From JAAYUJ01 sp963698165 (GTDB lineage Bacteria; Desulfobacterota; Syntrophobacteria; Syntrophobacterales; Syntrophobacteraceae): DNA of 64,000 nucleotides. A program made the position numbers and the translations under genes. The stretch covers positions 62,001-126,000 of the forward strand of contig CAVOPT010000013.1 in the NCBI GenBank assembly GCA_963698165.1. The letters are read 5' to 3'. The notes under the pieces are model-generated. The model saw nothing but the letters and a program-made list of their open reading frames with translations. It was not told where the DNA came from and did no database searches. Within the stretch, counting starts at the first letter, position 1; the number at the start of each line of letters is the position of its first letter. Positions 42,515 through 51,535 of the stretch are shown here, piece by piece.

Positions 42515-43738
42515 GTGCTGCCCATACAAAATCTGAAGAACGATGAGCTTCACAGGTTGCGGATCGCATGCGCGTTCCTCTTTTCGCCGGATCATGCCAG
42601 GGACGATTTCTTCCTGAAGAACCTGGAGCTTCCACTCGTCACCCGGGCTTTCCGGGAGAAGGCCAAGCGCTACCATCCTGATCTCCAGCGGGATGAGCCC
42701 AAGGAGGTGATTGAAAAGCGCAAGGAGCGCTTCGTCAAAATCAAGGCTTCGTACGATACCCTGAGAAATTACTTTCCCCAAGAAAATAGCGGAGAGCGCC
42801 CCCATGAGACCCCCTTCAGGCGCAAGATCATCGCCGTCGGCGGAGCCAAGGGCGGGATCGGGAAGAGCATCTTTGCCGCCAATCTGGGCGTGCTTTTTTC
42901 GTCGGCGGGACATCGCACGGTCCTTGTTGATCTTGACCTCGGAGGTGCCAATCTTCACCTGTACCTGGGGAACACATCCCTGACCTCCTCCATCAACGAT
43001 TTCCTCTGCAAGCGCATACCCCGGCTCGAAGACGCCATGGTATCCAGCAAATACGGTCCCAAGCTTATCGGCGGGGACAGTTCCCAGTTCGGCGCCGCCA
43101 ACATCACCTTCACCTCCAAGATGAAGCTCCTGCGGTCCATCAAGCAGATCGAGGCGGATGTCATCATCCTGGACCTGGGGGGAGACACTTCCTACAACAT
43201 CGTGGACTTCTTTCTGGCCGCGGACATCGGAATTGTCATGGGCACGTGCGACCCGGCCGCCTACCTGGAAGCCTACAACTTCATCAAGATTGCCCTCTAT
43301 CGCAAGCTGAACAGACTCTATGGCGAGGAGTCCGAATTTCGGCTGGAGAAGGACCCCGAGCTGGCCAGACTCATTGGCCTCCTGAGCTCACACGATACCG
43401 GCGAACGGATCGCAAACATCCACGAGCTCCGCAACAGGGTGAGGCAACAGCAACCGAAAAACCTCTTTCTCATCAACCAGCTGCTGAGATCCTTCAAGCC
43501 CAGGCTGGTCTTGAACATGGTGGAAGACCGGTGCTGCACGGATTCGGTCGTGTGGAGGATTCAGGAAGTTGCCGAAAAGATGCTTTGCACCGAGGTGAAC
43601 TTCGCCGGGTCTCTTCCCCTTGAAAACGACATCAAACGCAGTGCGCGGGACCTCATCCCTGCCATCGCGAAATCGCCCAACGGCAGCTATGCAACGAACC
43701 TGAACAGGATCGCGGGTAACTTGGGGCTGGGGGTGTGA
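42515..43738 (+). CDS. J-domain fused to a MinD/FlhG-like ATPase
   Basis: A 407-residue protein starting at GTG 42515, nine bases after AGGAGAGG. Residues about 15-85 look like a DnaJ J-domain (VTRAFREKAKRYHPDL, with HPD at 54-56, and ERFVKIKASYDTL). From residue about 103 a MinD/ParA-type ATPase follows: deviant Walker A KGGIGKS at 112-118, VLVDLDLGGANLHLYLG, and ILDLGGD as a Walker-B-like segment. The C-terminal part is helical. J-domains recruit DnaK, so the protein could couple chaperone action to a spatial-positioning or flagellar-assembly ATPase. No flagellar or min genes adjoin it. Confidence 0.85.
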   Translation: MLPIQNLKNDELHRLRIACAFLFSPDHARDDFFLKNLELPLVTRAFREKAKRYHPDLQRDEPKEVIEKRKERFVKIKASYDTLRNYFPQENSGERPHETPFRRKIIAVGGAKGGIGKSIFAANLGVLFSSAGHRTVLVDLDLGGANLHLYLGNTSLTSSINDFLCKRIPRLEDAMVSSKYGPKLIGGDSSQFGAANITFTSKMKLLRSIKQIEADVIILDLGGDTSYNIVDFFLAADIGIVMGTCDPAAYLEAYNFIKIALYRKLNRLYGEESEFRLEKDPELARLIGLLSSHDTGERIANIHELRNRVRQQQPKNLFLINQLLRSFKPRLVLNMVEDRCCTDSVVWRIQEVAEKMLCTEVNFAGSLPLENDIKRSARDLIPAIAKSPNGSYATNLNRIAGNLGLGV

Positions 43739-43757
43739 GCAGCTGTCTTGGGAAAGC

Positions 43758-44183
43758 TCAGGGGGAAGGAAACACGAGAATCTGCTGATAGTGCCCGATT
43801 GTGATCCGGGACATGTGGCGGACGACGTCGGAGGTGCTGAGGAGACCGATGGGACGCCTGGGACCGGCGTGGGGGTCCACGATGATCAGGTGCTCGATCT
43901 TGCGGCGCTTCATGAGATCGACCGCCTCCGCCAGCGTCCACTGGGGGTCCACCACTCTTCTGTAGGGTCGCATGATGTCTTCGGCACTGAGTTCTTGCAG
44001 GTCGGCACCAAAATGACGGATGACTTCCATCATGGAAACGAGTCCCCACACCTCCCCACTTCCATGAGTCACCACGATGGCATAGATCCCATTGGTCTTC
44101 ATCAGCATCGCCACCTCTCTGGCCGTGTCATCGGGTTGACATGAAACGACGCTCCTCTGCATGATGTCGCATATCCTGGTCAT
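43758..44183 (-). CDS. Tandem CBS-domain protein (second of a pair)
   Basis: A 141-residue protein with two CBS units and nothing else. Start ATG 44183 overlaps the previous gene's stop by four bases (ATGA), so translation is coupled. Unit 1: DIMQRSVVSCQPDDTAREVAMLM...; unit 2: DIMRPYRRVVDPQWTLAEAVDLMKRRKIEHLIIVD, with GLLSTSDVVRH at the end. CBS pairs bind adenosyl ligands (AMP, ATP, SAM) and regulate other proteins. Target not known. Almost the same length and layout as its upstream partner. Confidence 0.92.
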   Translation of the reverse strand: MTRICDIMQRSVVSCQPDDTAREVAMLMKTNGIYAIVVTHGSGEVWGLVSMMEVIRHFGADLQELSAEDIMRPYRRVVDPQWTLAEAVDLMKRRKIEHLIIVDPHAGPRRPIGLLSTSDVVRHMSRITIGHYQQILVFPSP

Positions 44184-44578
44184 GCCGCCTCTCCCTCCAA
44201 AGCCATGTGATCGACGATGTCCCTTGCGCACAGGAGCCCCAGGATTGCCCGGCTCCCCGGCCGGTCAGGCACGACGATGAGGTGCTCGATTTTCTTTCGG
44301 CTCATGATGTCGACGGCCTCCCGAAGGTCACAGGATGGACCGATGGTCTCCGTGTAGGGGAGGAGAATGTCCCGGGCGCTGATGCTGTCCAGATCCTGTC
44401 CGTAGGCTTTCAGGATGCTTCTTGCGGAGATGATGCCCTTGACCTCGTGCTTGGCGTTGATGACCACGCAGTAGCGAATGTCATTCACAACCATGATCTG
44501 AGCGACTTCCCGGACCGTCGCCTCCTCGAGGCACGTGACGGCCCCCCTTTGCATCAAGTGCATGACCTTGTTCTTCAT
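44180..44578 (-). CDS. Tandem CBS-domain protein (first of a pair)
   Basis: A 132-residue cytoplasmic protein of two CBS units: VMHLMQRGAVTCLEEATVREVAQIM and DILLPYTETIGPSCDLREAVDIM, each followed by the expected KIEHLIVV and GLLCARDIVDH segments. Start ATG 44578; no strong Shine-Dalgarno nearby. Clearly paralogous to the following gene, with which it overlaps by ATGA. Such pairs may form a heterodimeric nucleotide-sensing module. Confidence 0.92.
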   Translation of the reverse strand: MKNKVMHLMQRGAVTCLEEATVREVAQIMVVNDIRYCVVINAKHEVKGIISARSILKAYGQDLDSISARDILLPYTETIGPSCDLREAVDIMSRKKIEHLIVVPDRPGSRAILGLLCARDIVDHMALEGEAA

Positions 44579-44723
44579 GGCAGATTCCTCATCGCTGTAA
44601 GCGGCAACCGGTCAAGATCCTCCCGTTGTTCCCTTCGGTGACCCACTTCAAAGCAGAATTGGGGGAATTCGTCAAGGATGTTGAGAATGGTTGTGGAGGG
44701 ATTTGCCCGGCAAGGGGCGCATT

Positions 44724-47700
44724 TCAGATGCGGCAACGCCACACGGCAGTGATCGTCGTTCCTTTCCCGGGAAGGCTGTGCAGAGTGAACACACCATCGG
44801 AAAGCTCCGTGCGCTCCTTCATTCCCGTGAGTCCCAATCCTCTCTCGTGGGGGTGTTTGCCGAGGACGGAATCGAGGTCGAATCCCGTGCCGTTGTCCTC
44901 GATAGAAAGCTGAAGCTTGTCGCCCACCTTCAGGAGGGCGAGACCGGCAAGGTCGGCGCCGCTGTGTTTGGCGACGTTGTTCATGGCCTCCTGAATCACC
45001 CTGAAAATCACGATCTTCAAATTCTCGGGAACGTCCTCCTCCCGAATTCCCATGCGGGATTCCACATGAATCATGGGGTAGGTCAGCTGGAACTCCCTGC
45101 AGAACCAGCCGATGGTGGCCACGATGCCGAGGTCGTCCAACATGGACGGCCGCAGTCCCGTGTAGATCCTCCTCGCCTCCTGCATGGCGTTCTGTATCAT
45201 GGGAACGAGGGTTTCCAGTGAGGCTACGATTTCAATGGCTTCCTCGGTTTCCGCTGACTTGAGCGTTGTCTCCACGAAGAACTTCACGGCAGCCAGCGAC
45301 TGCCCGATGCTGTCGTGCAGCTCCCTGGCAATCCTTTTCCTCTCCTCTTCATGGGCGGTCAAAAGACGGGAGGAAAGAAACCGCAGTTGCTTTTCGGAAC
45401 GATGAATGGCATCTTCCGCGTTCTTTCGTTCCGTGATGTCCCTGATGGACTGGATGGCCCCGATCATCTGCCCGGTACCGTCGAACAAAGGAGATGCCGT
45501 GCCCCAGAGATAGGCGCCCAGCCCTCCGTAAGCCTTGGGAACAAACACCTCCCCAAAGATGGTATTTCCCCTGCGCTCCACGAAATCGTAAAGATTCTCA
45601 AACTCCGGGTTGTCTTCAACCACGAGGTCGATGAGGGTGGGCCTGTTTTCTCCGTAAAAGGGAATTGCATGGGCGTAGCCGCTCCTGCCGAGGACATCCT
45701 CCTTTCCCAGTCCCGTCATTTCCTCTATGGCACGGTTCCAGGCAATGACCTTCCTTTCCTTGTTGATGACGAAGGTGGCATCCGGCAGGAACTCGATGAT
45801 GTCCTGGAGCTGCTGGTGGGCCTCTTGCAATGCAAGTTCCGCCTTTTTCCGCTCCGTGATGTCCCTCCCCACCGCCTGGATGTCGAGGAGGTTGCCCTCT
45901 TCGTCCAGAATGGCCCGGTCGGTCCACTGCTGCCAGCGGATCTCCCCATCCGAGGTCACCACCTGGTGCTCGATGGCGGCCACCGGATTCCCGGGCCCCA
46001 AGGCGGCAATGTGCTCCCTCAGATTGTTCCGGCTCTCTTCGTCAGGAACGTGATGCCAGAACATGCTTCCCATGAGCTCGCCCCGGGTCTCTCCGAAATA
46101 CCTGCAATATGCTTCGTTGACAAAGGTGAGCACCCCCTCCCTGGTGAAGCGGGACACCAGTTCTGTCTGAGCCTCCACAATGGCCCGGTAACGGGCTTCG
46201 CTCTGCCTTAGTGCCGCTTCCGTTTCCATCCTGTCCCCCACATCTTCCGCGATGCAGAGGCCCCCGAGGAATTGCCCGCTTTCGGAGTCGATTCTGCTGA
46301 ATAGGCAACGCATGGAGGTCAGTTTGTTCCCGGTGACGGAACGATAGGGCCCTTCAAAGTACCCGGTCTCCCCCGAAAGGCTTTTTAGAACCGCTGCTTT
46401 CATGGCCGGGTCCCTGAGGGAGGAAAGCATGTCGAAATTAATGAGGGAGTCCCTGTCTGTTCCAAGAAGCTCGAGAAATTTTCGGTTGCAGTCGACGATG
46501 ATGCCCTTCTGATCGAAATGCATGACACCGAAGGGAGAGTGGTTGAAAATCAAGCGGTAGCGTTCCTCACTCTCCCTCAGCCTCTTTTCCATTTCCTTGC
46601 GTTCGCTGATGGGGACAACGATCCCGCGCAATCCCGCAGGCTTTCCTCCCCGCATGATTCGCGAGGCGTGGAGCACGATGGGAAACGTCGACCCATCCTT
46701 GCACAGGGCGGTGTACTCCGTTTCAACCTGCTCCTGCCCCTCAAGCAGCCTTTTCATGGTGTCGAGGAGTCGGTCCCTCTCTTCCGGGACAAAGACCTGG
46801 ACCGCATTGAGGCCGCCCTTCAGGTCTTCCCGGGAGTACCCGAAAAGCTCTGCACCCCGGCGGTTGGCAAACGTGAACCGACCGTCGAGATCCGTCTCGA
46901 ACACGGGTTGAGGCAGCTGATCCGCAAATTCCCGATAGCGTTCCTTGCTCTTGTCCAACCTTTCGCGAGCCCGCCTGTTCTGAATCGCCGCCCCGATGAT
47001 GCCGGCCGCCGTTCGAATGGCCTCCACTTCCGCATGGGACCAATACCTCTCCCGATAGCATTCATCGAAGCCTATGAAACCCCACCACTCGTTACCCGCG
47101 AAAATGGGAGCCGCAAGGATAGACTGAATACCCTGCGGGGCGAGGATTCTCTGTTCCGATTTGGGAAAGGCCCTGACCAGGCCCTTGACGACCTCTCCCC
47201 GGTTCATCAAATCAGCCCACCTTCCCATCCCTCCGGCCAGCCACGGGAAAGCCTCCAGATCGGGATTTCCCCTCTGCCTGGAGCTCCCTTCGGCAATCCA
47301 CTCATGCCGCTGGGTTGTGAGCAGATTTCCTGCCTTGTCCCTGTGGTTCTCGAAGATGTAAACGCGGCTGACTTGGGACGCCTTGCCGAGCTTCGCCAAC
47401 ATCTGGTCGAGGCTCTCCGCCTGACCGCTGTTCGCCAAAAACCGCTCAGCCGCAAACGCCACCGCATCCAGGATTGCATCCCGACGCCCAAGCTCCACCT
47501 CCACTTCCTTCTGCCCCGTGATGTCGATCATCACCCCCTGAAGATAGAGGGGCTTGCCTTCGGGGTCCCGGACCACAAAAGCCTCGTCACGTACCCAGGC
47601 GACGCTTCCGTCCTTCCGGAGCATCCGGTATTCCGAGGAAAAAGGGGTCGATGAGGCAATGGAGCGTGAAACCTGAGCGAGAACCCTGTCACGGTCCTCA

Positions 47701-48002
47701 GGATGCAGGCTCTTTCGCCAGATATCCGGATCTTCTCTGTATTCTTCAAGGGAGAGGCCCAGGATGTTTTTGACCTGTGGGCTCACGAAGAGGGTGGTGG
47801 AGAATTCGTCGAGGGCGCTGGTGTAGATGATGGCGGGGATCTGCTCCACGAGGCTTCGGTAGTTGACTTTTCCACCTCCGGGCATCTCCTCCTGATACCC
47901 GCCGCCGATGCACTCTTCCAGCCTTGCAGTCTTCTTGCGCAACTCGACCAGTTCATTGACCATCTGAACCTGGGAGGGGGAGGAGTCTTCTTCCTTGGAC
48001 AT
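44724..48002 (-). CDS. Multi-PAS/GAF NarX-type sensor histidine kinase
   Basis: A 1092-residue soluble kinase, start ATG 48002 with AGGTGA nine bases upstream (a GTG at 48014 is also open). Domains in order: PAS (about 50-170, with PAC ending DITGQKEVE), GAF (about 180-350), then four further PAS units (about 355-870, several ending DITERK). HisKA_3 dimerisation/phosphorylation helix EERKRIARELHDSIGQSL, with the phospho-His in ELHD, is followed by a HATPase (VIQEAMNNVAKHSGA; DNGTGFD; GLGLTGMKER). No membrane segments. An output regulator (NarL/LuxR type) is expected but absent from this window. Confidence 0.95.
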   Translation of the reverse strand: MSKEEDSSPSQVQMVNELVELRKKTARLEECIGGGYQEEMPGGGKVNYRSLVEQIPAIIYTSALDEFSTTLFVSPQVKNILGLSLEEYREDPDIWRKSLHPEDRDRVLAQVSRSIASSTPFSSEYRMLRKDGSVAWVRDEAFVVRDPEGKPLYLQGVMIDITGQKEVEVELGRRDAILDAVAFAAERFLANSGQAESLDQMLAKLGKASQVSRVYIFENHRDKAGNLLTTQRHEWIAEGSSRQRGNPDLEAFPWLAGGMGRWADLMNRGEVVKGLVRAFPKSEQRILAPQGIQSILAAPIFAGNEWWGFIGFDECYRERYWSHAEVEAIRTAAGIIGAAIQNRRARERLDKSKERYREFADQLPQPVFETDLDGRFTFANRRGAELFGYSREDLKGGLNAVQVFVPEERDRLLDTMKRLLEGQEQVETEYTALCKDGSTFPIVLHASRIMRGGKPAGLRGIVVPISERKEMEKRLRESEERYRLIFNHSPFGVMHFDQKGIIVDCNRKFLELLGTDRDSLINFDMLSSLRDPAMKAAVLKSLSGETGYFEGPYRSVTGNKLTSMRCLFSRIDSESGQFLGGLCIAEDVGDRMETEAALRQSEARYRAIVEAQTELVSRFTREGVLTFVNEAYCRYFGETRGELMGSMFWHHVPDEESRNNLREHIAALGPGNPVAAIEHQVVTSDGEIRWQQWTDRAILDEEGNLLDIQAVGRDITERKKAELALQEAHQQLQDIIEFLPDATFVINKERKVIAWNRAIEEMTGLGKEDVLGRSGYAHAIPFYGENRPTLIDLVVEDNPEFENLYDFVERRGNTIFGEVFVPKAYGGLGAYLWGTASPLFDGTGQMIGAIQSIRDITERKNAEDAIHRSEKQLRFLSSRLLTAHEEERKRIARELHDSIGQSLAAVKFFVETTLKSAETEEAIEIVASLETLVPMIQNAMQEARRIYTGLRPSMLDDLGIVATIGWFCREFQLTYPMIHVESRMGIREEDVPENLKIVIFRVIQEAMNNVAKHSGADLAGLALLKVGDKLQLSIEDNGTGFDLDSVLGKHPHERGLGLTGMKERTELSDGVFTLHSLPGKGTTITAVWRCRI

Positions 48003-48103
48003 GGGGGGTCTCACCTGTGTATCCGTGGAACAATGCTTTCTCTATAACTTAACACACAATCACCTAAAGGCCAAAAGACACGGGCTGCGATTGTTGTCGG
48101 GGT

Positions 48104-48601
48104 TTATCCAGTCCCGAAGAGGGACTCCACGTTTCTGAGGGCGTCTTCATCGAAGAGCCCCATCCTCCTGATGGCCTGTGGTGTAAAAAGGGCGAAAAAG
48201 CCGTTGGCCGTGGTGGCTATCTCCCCCTGACCATTGGTGATACTCCCTTCCACCATGACTTCACGGTCGTTTCTCACATCGACGATGCTCGCTTCGGCCA
48301 TCAAGGGATCTTGCACCCGAACCGGTTTGAGGAACCGCACCTCCATCGCCTTCGTGAGGGTGAACCTCTTCAGCGAGTGCATGGCGCACCATCCCATGAT
48401 TTCATCCAGGATTGTGGAGAGCACCCCCCCATGGACGAGGTTCTGCCACCCGCACAGATGGCCTGGAACCGTTACCCACGAATAAACTTTCACTCCATCT
48501 GTGTGGAACTCCATGGCGAGCCCCGATGGATTCGACGGACTGCAGCCGAAGCAGTAATGGTTTTCACGGTTTGGCAGTAGTCGGAGGTTTTCCCTGTTCA
48601 T
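48104..48601 (-). CDS. Hotdog-fold thioesterase (PaaI type)
   Basis: A 165-residue acyl-CoA thioesterase-like protein, start placed at ATG 48601 with GAAGGAAGA upstream (an alternative TTG at 48637 is open). The core has LCGWQNLVHGGVLSTILDEIMGW: the HGG segment and following acidic residue are the catalytic elements of the PaaI family. An unusual N-terminal CFGC pair (YCFGCSPSNPSGLAM) is common in this subgroup, which often begins ..CFGCG..NP.GL. It likely clears non-productive acyl-CoA, but substrate is unknown. Upstream neighbour is the octaheme cytochrome. Confidence 0.88.
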   Translation of the reverse strand: MNRENLRLLPNRENHYCFGCSPSNPSGLAMEFHTDGVKVYSWVTVPGHLCGWQNLVHGGVLSTILDEIMGWCAMHSLKRFTLTKAMEVRFLKPVRVQDPLMAEASIVDVRNDREVMVEGSITNGQGEIATTANGFFALFTPQAIRRMGLFDEDALRNVESLFGTG

Positions 48602-48665
48602 GGCCGCGTCGATCTTCCTTCTCTCCCTTGGGCCCAATCACCGGGGCATACAGGGTGTTTCATGT

Positions 48666-51143
48666 TCAGATGTCCACCTCGCTCTCAGGGGGGGACATCC
48701 TGTAGAGGCTCTGATCCTCGAGGGGCGCCTTCTCACCCGAAGGCGAGGCGGGCTCTATTTCCTGAAGCTTTAGAAACAGCCGGTAACGATCGCGGCTGGA
48801 AAGAGCCTCGTTGGACAGGGCGCCGACAACGAGTTCCTTGGCTTCCGCCTTCAGGCCCTGTTCTTCGTAGATTTCCGCAAGGAGCAGGACTGCCTCCGTG
48901 TTGGAAGCTTCCCGTCCCAGGGCTGCCCGCAGAATCCGGATGGCCTCCTCGGTTTTTCCGCCTTTGCGCTCGAAAAAGGCAAGGGTGTAGGCATACTTGC
49001 CATCGCTGGGATCCAGCTCGTACGCTTTGCGGCACCACTGGACAGCTTCCTCCAAACGGTCCTTGGACAGGAGCACGCACAGGTTGCACGCGGCTTCGGC
49101 CATCTGGGGGTCGGCCTTGAGCGTCGCGCGCAAGTGCTTTTCGGCCTGGGGCATGTCTCCCTGGTCGGCCCTGAGCAAGGCCATGTGAAAGTTGACGGCC
49201 GGGCTGTTCGGCTCGATCTCCAGGGCCCTTTGGAGCAGATCCTCGGCCTTCAGCATGTCCGCAAGGCGGGCGGCGGCGATGGATGCGTTGAGGAGCGGGA
49301 GGACGCGTCGGGGGTCCAGCCTCGCCGCCGTGTTGTAGGCCACCAGGGCGGCTGGCAGGTGTCCCCGGTTGAGAAGGTAGTTGCCCATGTTGTATTGGGA
49401 TTCCCAATCGTCGGGATGTATCTTGAGGGACGCCACGAATTCGCCCGTGGCCTTATCGAGACTCTGAAAATCCTCATCGCTCAGCATGGTGCGTGGATAC
49501 CCCGAGAGAGCCATGGCCGCCCGAACGCGGACCACGCGGTACTCATCTTCCGTCGCCGCCAGGAGCTCCTTCAGAATGTCGGGACTGAAGTTCCCCGCAA
49601 GTCCCTGGGCCGCGCTCGCCCGAATGAGGGGAGACCCGTCTCGCAGGGCGCCCGCGAGGACCGGCCATTTCCTCTCGTCGCCGCAGAGGGTAAGCAGCCG
49701 AATGAGGGAGGCAGCCGTAATGTCCTCGCGATCCTTTCCGGCGATGAACTGGAGCATGTCGTCCAGGCGCGACCAATCCTTCCTTCGAGCCTCATCCACG
49801 AGCCGGGCCCTGTGGAGGGTGGCCGCCTGGTAGTCCCGGGTCTTCCGTTTGCGCACCCACTCGTCGGCCCATGCGGCATCCCGGTCCTGGTGGCACAGGT
49901 TGCAGGCATTGGGAGACTGAAAGGCCATGGTGGCCGAGGGGGTAGGCGGAAGCATGGAGTGGTCCGTCCTCCACACCGCACCCGACTGGGTCTTGGGCAT
50001 GTGGCACGCGATGCACCTGTTCCCCTCGCTCCCTTCCGGATGGTTCGTGTGGCTCCTGGCATTCTGCACGCGGTCCTCGTGGCAGGGCCTGCATGACTCA
50101 TTCGCCCTCTCCTGCCCTTGAAAACGGAATTGCCCTCCCGGCTCATGGCAATGGAGGCAGTCCAGCTTGCCCGATTTCGCGCACGGATTCATGAGCCACC
50201 GGACGTAGGTGTGGTTCTCGCTCCGGTCCCTTCCGTCGGGATGGAAGTCCGGATCTTCGAGCAGGACCAGGTCATAGTGATCGAAGAAACGGTCTCCCGA
50301 ATTGAAGGAATTGGTGAGGGAACGGATCTTCCCATGGCATGGCGCGCACGCCTCGCATTTCTGCTGGGAGCTCAAGGTTTTCCAGCTGACAAGTTTCAAG
50401 TCTTGAGCAACGGCATCCCTGGGCACCTCCTTCATCGCCCGGGCATGCTCCTCGACGGGACCATGACACGCTGCGCAGCGAAGGCCCGGCTCAGCCCACA
50501 TGTTCCGGTAGGTTTCCTTCTCGGGGTCGTAGTTGGTGGAGAACTGGAGAACGTGGCAGTGAAAGCAGGCCGTGTTGAACGTGAGAACGGGGTCCTTCCA
50601 GCTTTGAGATTCGCTGCCCCGTTCAATGAAGTGGCGCACGGCGCTGGTCGGGGCATCATGCCAGCTCTTCTTGCCCACGTCGTAGGCGAGAGGCAGGACT
50701 TGCAGGCGGCCCCGATCCAGCGGCGTGAGAAGGAAGAGGACGTTCTTCCCCCCCATGGCATACTCGATCTTGTACTTCTTTTCGGACTTGCCTCCCCGTT
50801 CCACTATCCAGCCGCCGGCTGCACCCAGCTCCAGGCTGTAGCGGAATTCTCCGATGGTGACATCTCCCGGCGCCTGCTGGAAGGTCTTGCGGGCAAGCTC
50901 CGTTGTGAACGGCTGCACTGTCAGTCCGTGGCGAGACGAGGACCAGGTCTCGTAATACTTCTCATGGCAGCCCCTGCATGAAGTCGGCTCCCACTGGGGG
51001 GAAACGTCCCTGGGGCCGACAGGGACGGCCTGCCTGCCTTTCCTGGCTGAAACCGCCTCCATCGGCACGAAAATGGAACCGGCACCCAGTATCAATAAGA
51101 AACAAACCAGCGGCAACTTCCAGCGGGTTTCACGTCTGCCCAT
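48666..51143 (-). CDS. Octaheme c-type cytochrome with HEAT/TPR C-terminus
   Basis: An 825-residue exported protein. Start ATG 51143 has GAGGAA upstream; signal helix at about residues 9-30. Eight CXXCH heme motifs lie in the N-terminal 430 residues: CRGCH, CFHCH, CAACH, CAPCH, CLHCH, CRPCH, CIACH and CNLCH, in the layout of cytochrome c554/c'-type multiheme proteins. The C-terminal half has HEAT-like helices (about 480-590) and a TPR array (about 590-800; WESQYNMGNYLLNRGHLPAALVAYNTAARLDP). A protein-interaction scaffold with redox function is implied; electron donors and acceptors are not identified. Confidence 0.9.
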   Translation of the reverse strand: MGRRETRWKLPLVCFLLILGAGSIFVPMEAVSARKGRQAVPVGPRDVSPQWEPTSCRGCHEKYYETWSSSRHGLTVQPFTTELARKTFQQAPGDVTIGEFRYSLELGAAGGWIVERGGKSEKKYKIEYAMGGKNVLFLLTPLDRGRLQVLPLAYDVGKKSWHDAPTSAVRHFIERGSESQSWKDPVLTFNTACFHCHVLQFSTNYDPEKETYRNMWAEPGLRCAACHGPVEEHARAMKEVPRDAVAQDLKLVSWKTLSSQQKCEACAPCHGKIRSLTNSFNSGDRFFDHYDLVLLEDPDFHPDGRDRSENHTYVRWLMNPCAKSGKLDCLHCHEPGGQFRFQGQERANESCRPCHEDRVQNARSHTNHPEGSEGNRCIACHMPKTQSGAVWRTDHSMLPPTPSATMAFQSPNACNLCHQDRDAAWADEWVRKRKTRDYQAATLHRARLVDEARRKDWSRLDDMLQFIAGKDREDITAASLIRLLTLCGDERKWPVLAGALRDGSPLIRASAAQGLAGNFSPDILKELLAATEDEYRVVRVRAAMALSGYPRTMLSDEDFQSLDKATGEFVASLKIHPDDWESQYNMGNYLLNRGHLPAALVAYNTAARLDPRRVLPLLNASIAAARLADMLKAEDLLQRALEIEPNSPAVNFHMALLRADQGDMPQAEKHLRATLKADPQMAEAACNLCVLLSKDRLEEAVQWCRKAYELDPSDGKYAYTLAFFERKGGKTEEAIRILRAALGREASNTEAVLLLAEIYEEQGLKAEAKELVVGALSNEALSSRDRYRLFLKLQEIEPASPSGEKAPLEDQSLYRMSPPESEVDI

Positions 51144-51535
51144 ACATTCCTCATGAGTGCACAACGAGGGTGTTTCGGATGATTCTCATTCGAGGGGCCG
51201 GAATCAGAGGCCTTGCTTCGGGCGTCCTGGAAGGGCCGCAAAATGAATGGGGTTTCTGACAAACAGCCTCGTTATTCCTATACTCCATTTGTCGTCTTCT
51301 TCTCAAGGCTTCTTTGATCTTTCACCGCAAAGTCCAAGGACGCTACATCCACGCGGGTTTCGTCCGGATTGTCCCGGATCTGGCGGAGGACACGCGCCTC
51401 CAAATCGCCGTTGAATTTGACAACTCCCATCCCATCTGTTTTAAAGAGGCTCCGGCGTCGAGGCGTGAGAAACATTGCCGCCGTTGAATCCATTGAATCA
51501 TTCGCACCGGTCTGAGGGACAGGAAAGAAAATTCC
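51144..51535. other. 392-bp divergent intergenic region
   Basis: Separates the cytochrome (minus) from the Mla operon (plus). A minus-strand frame at about 51278-51475 (GDLEARVLRQIRDNP...) has a faint resemblance to a BON domain, but no good start, so I do not call it. Promoters of both transcription units should lie here. Confidence 0.45.
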
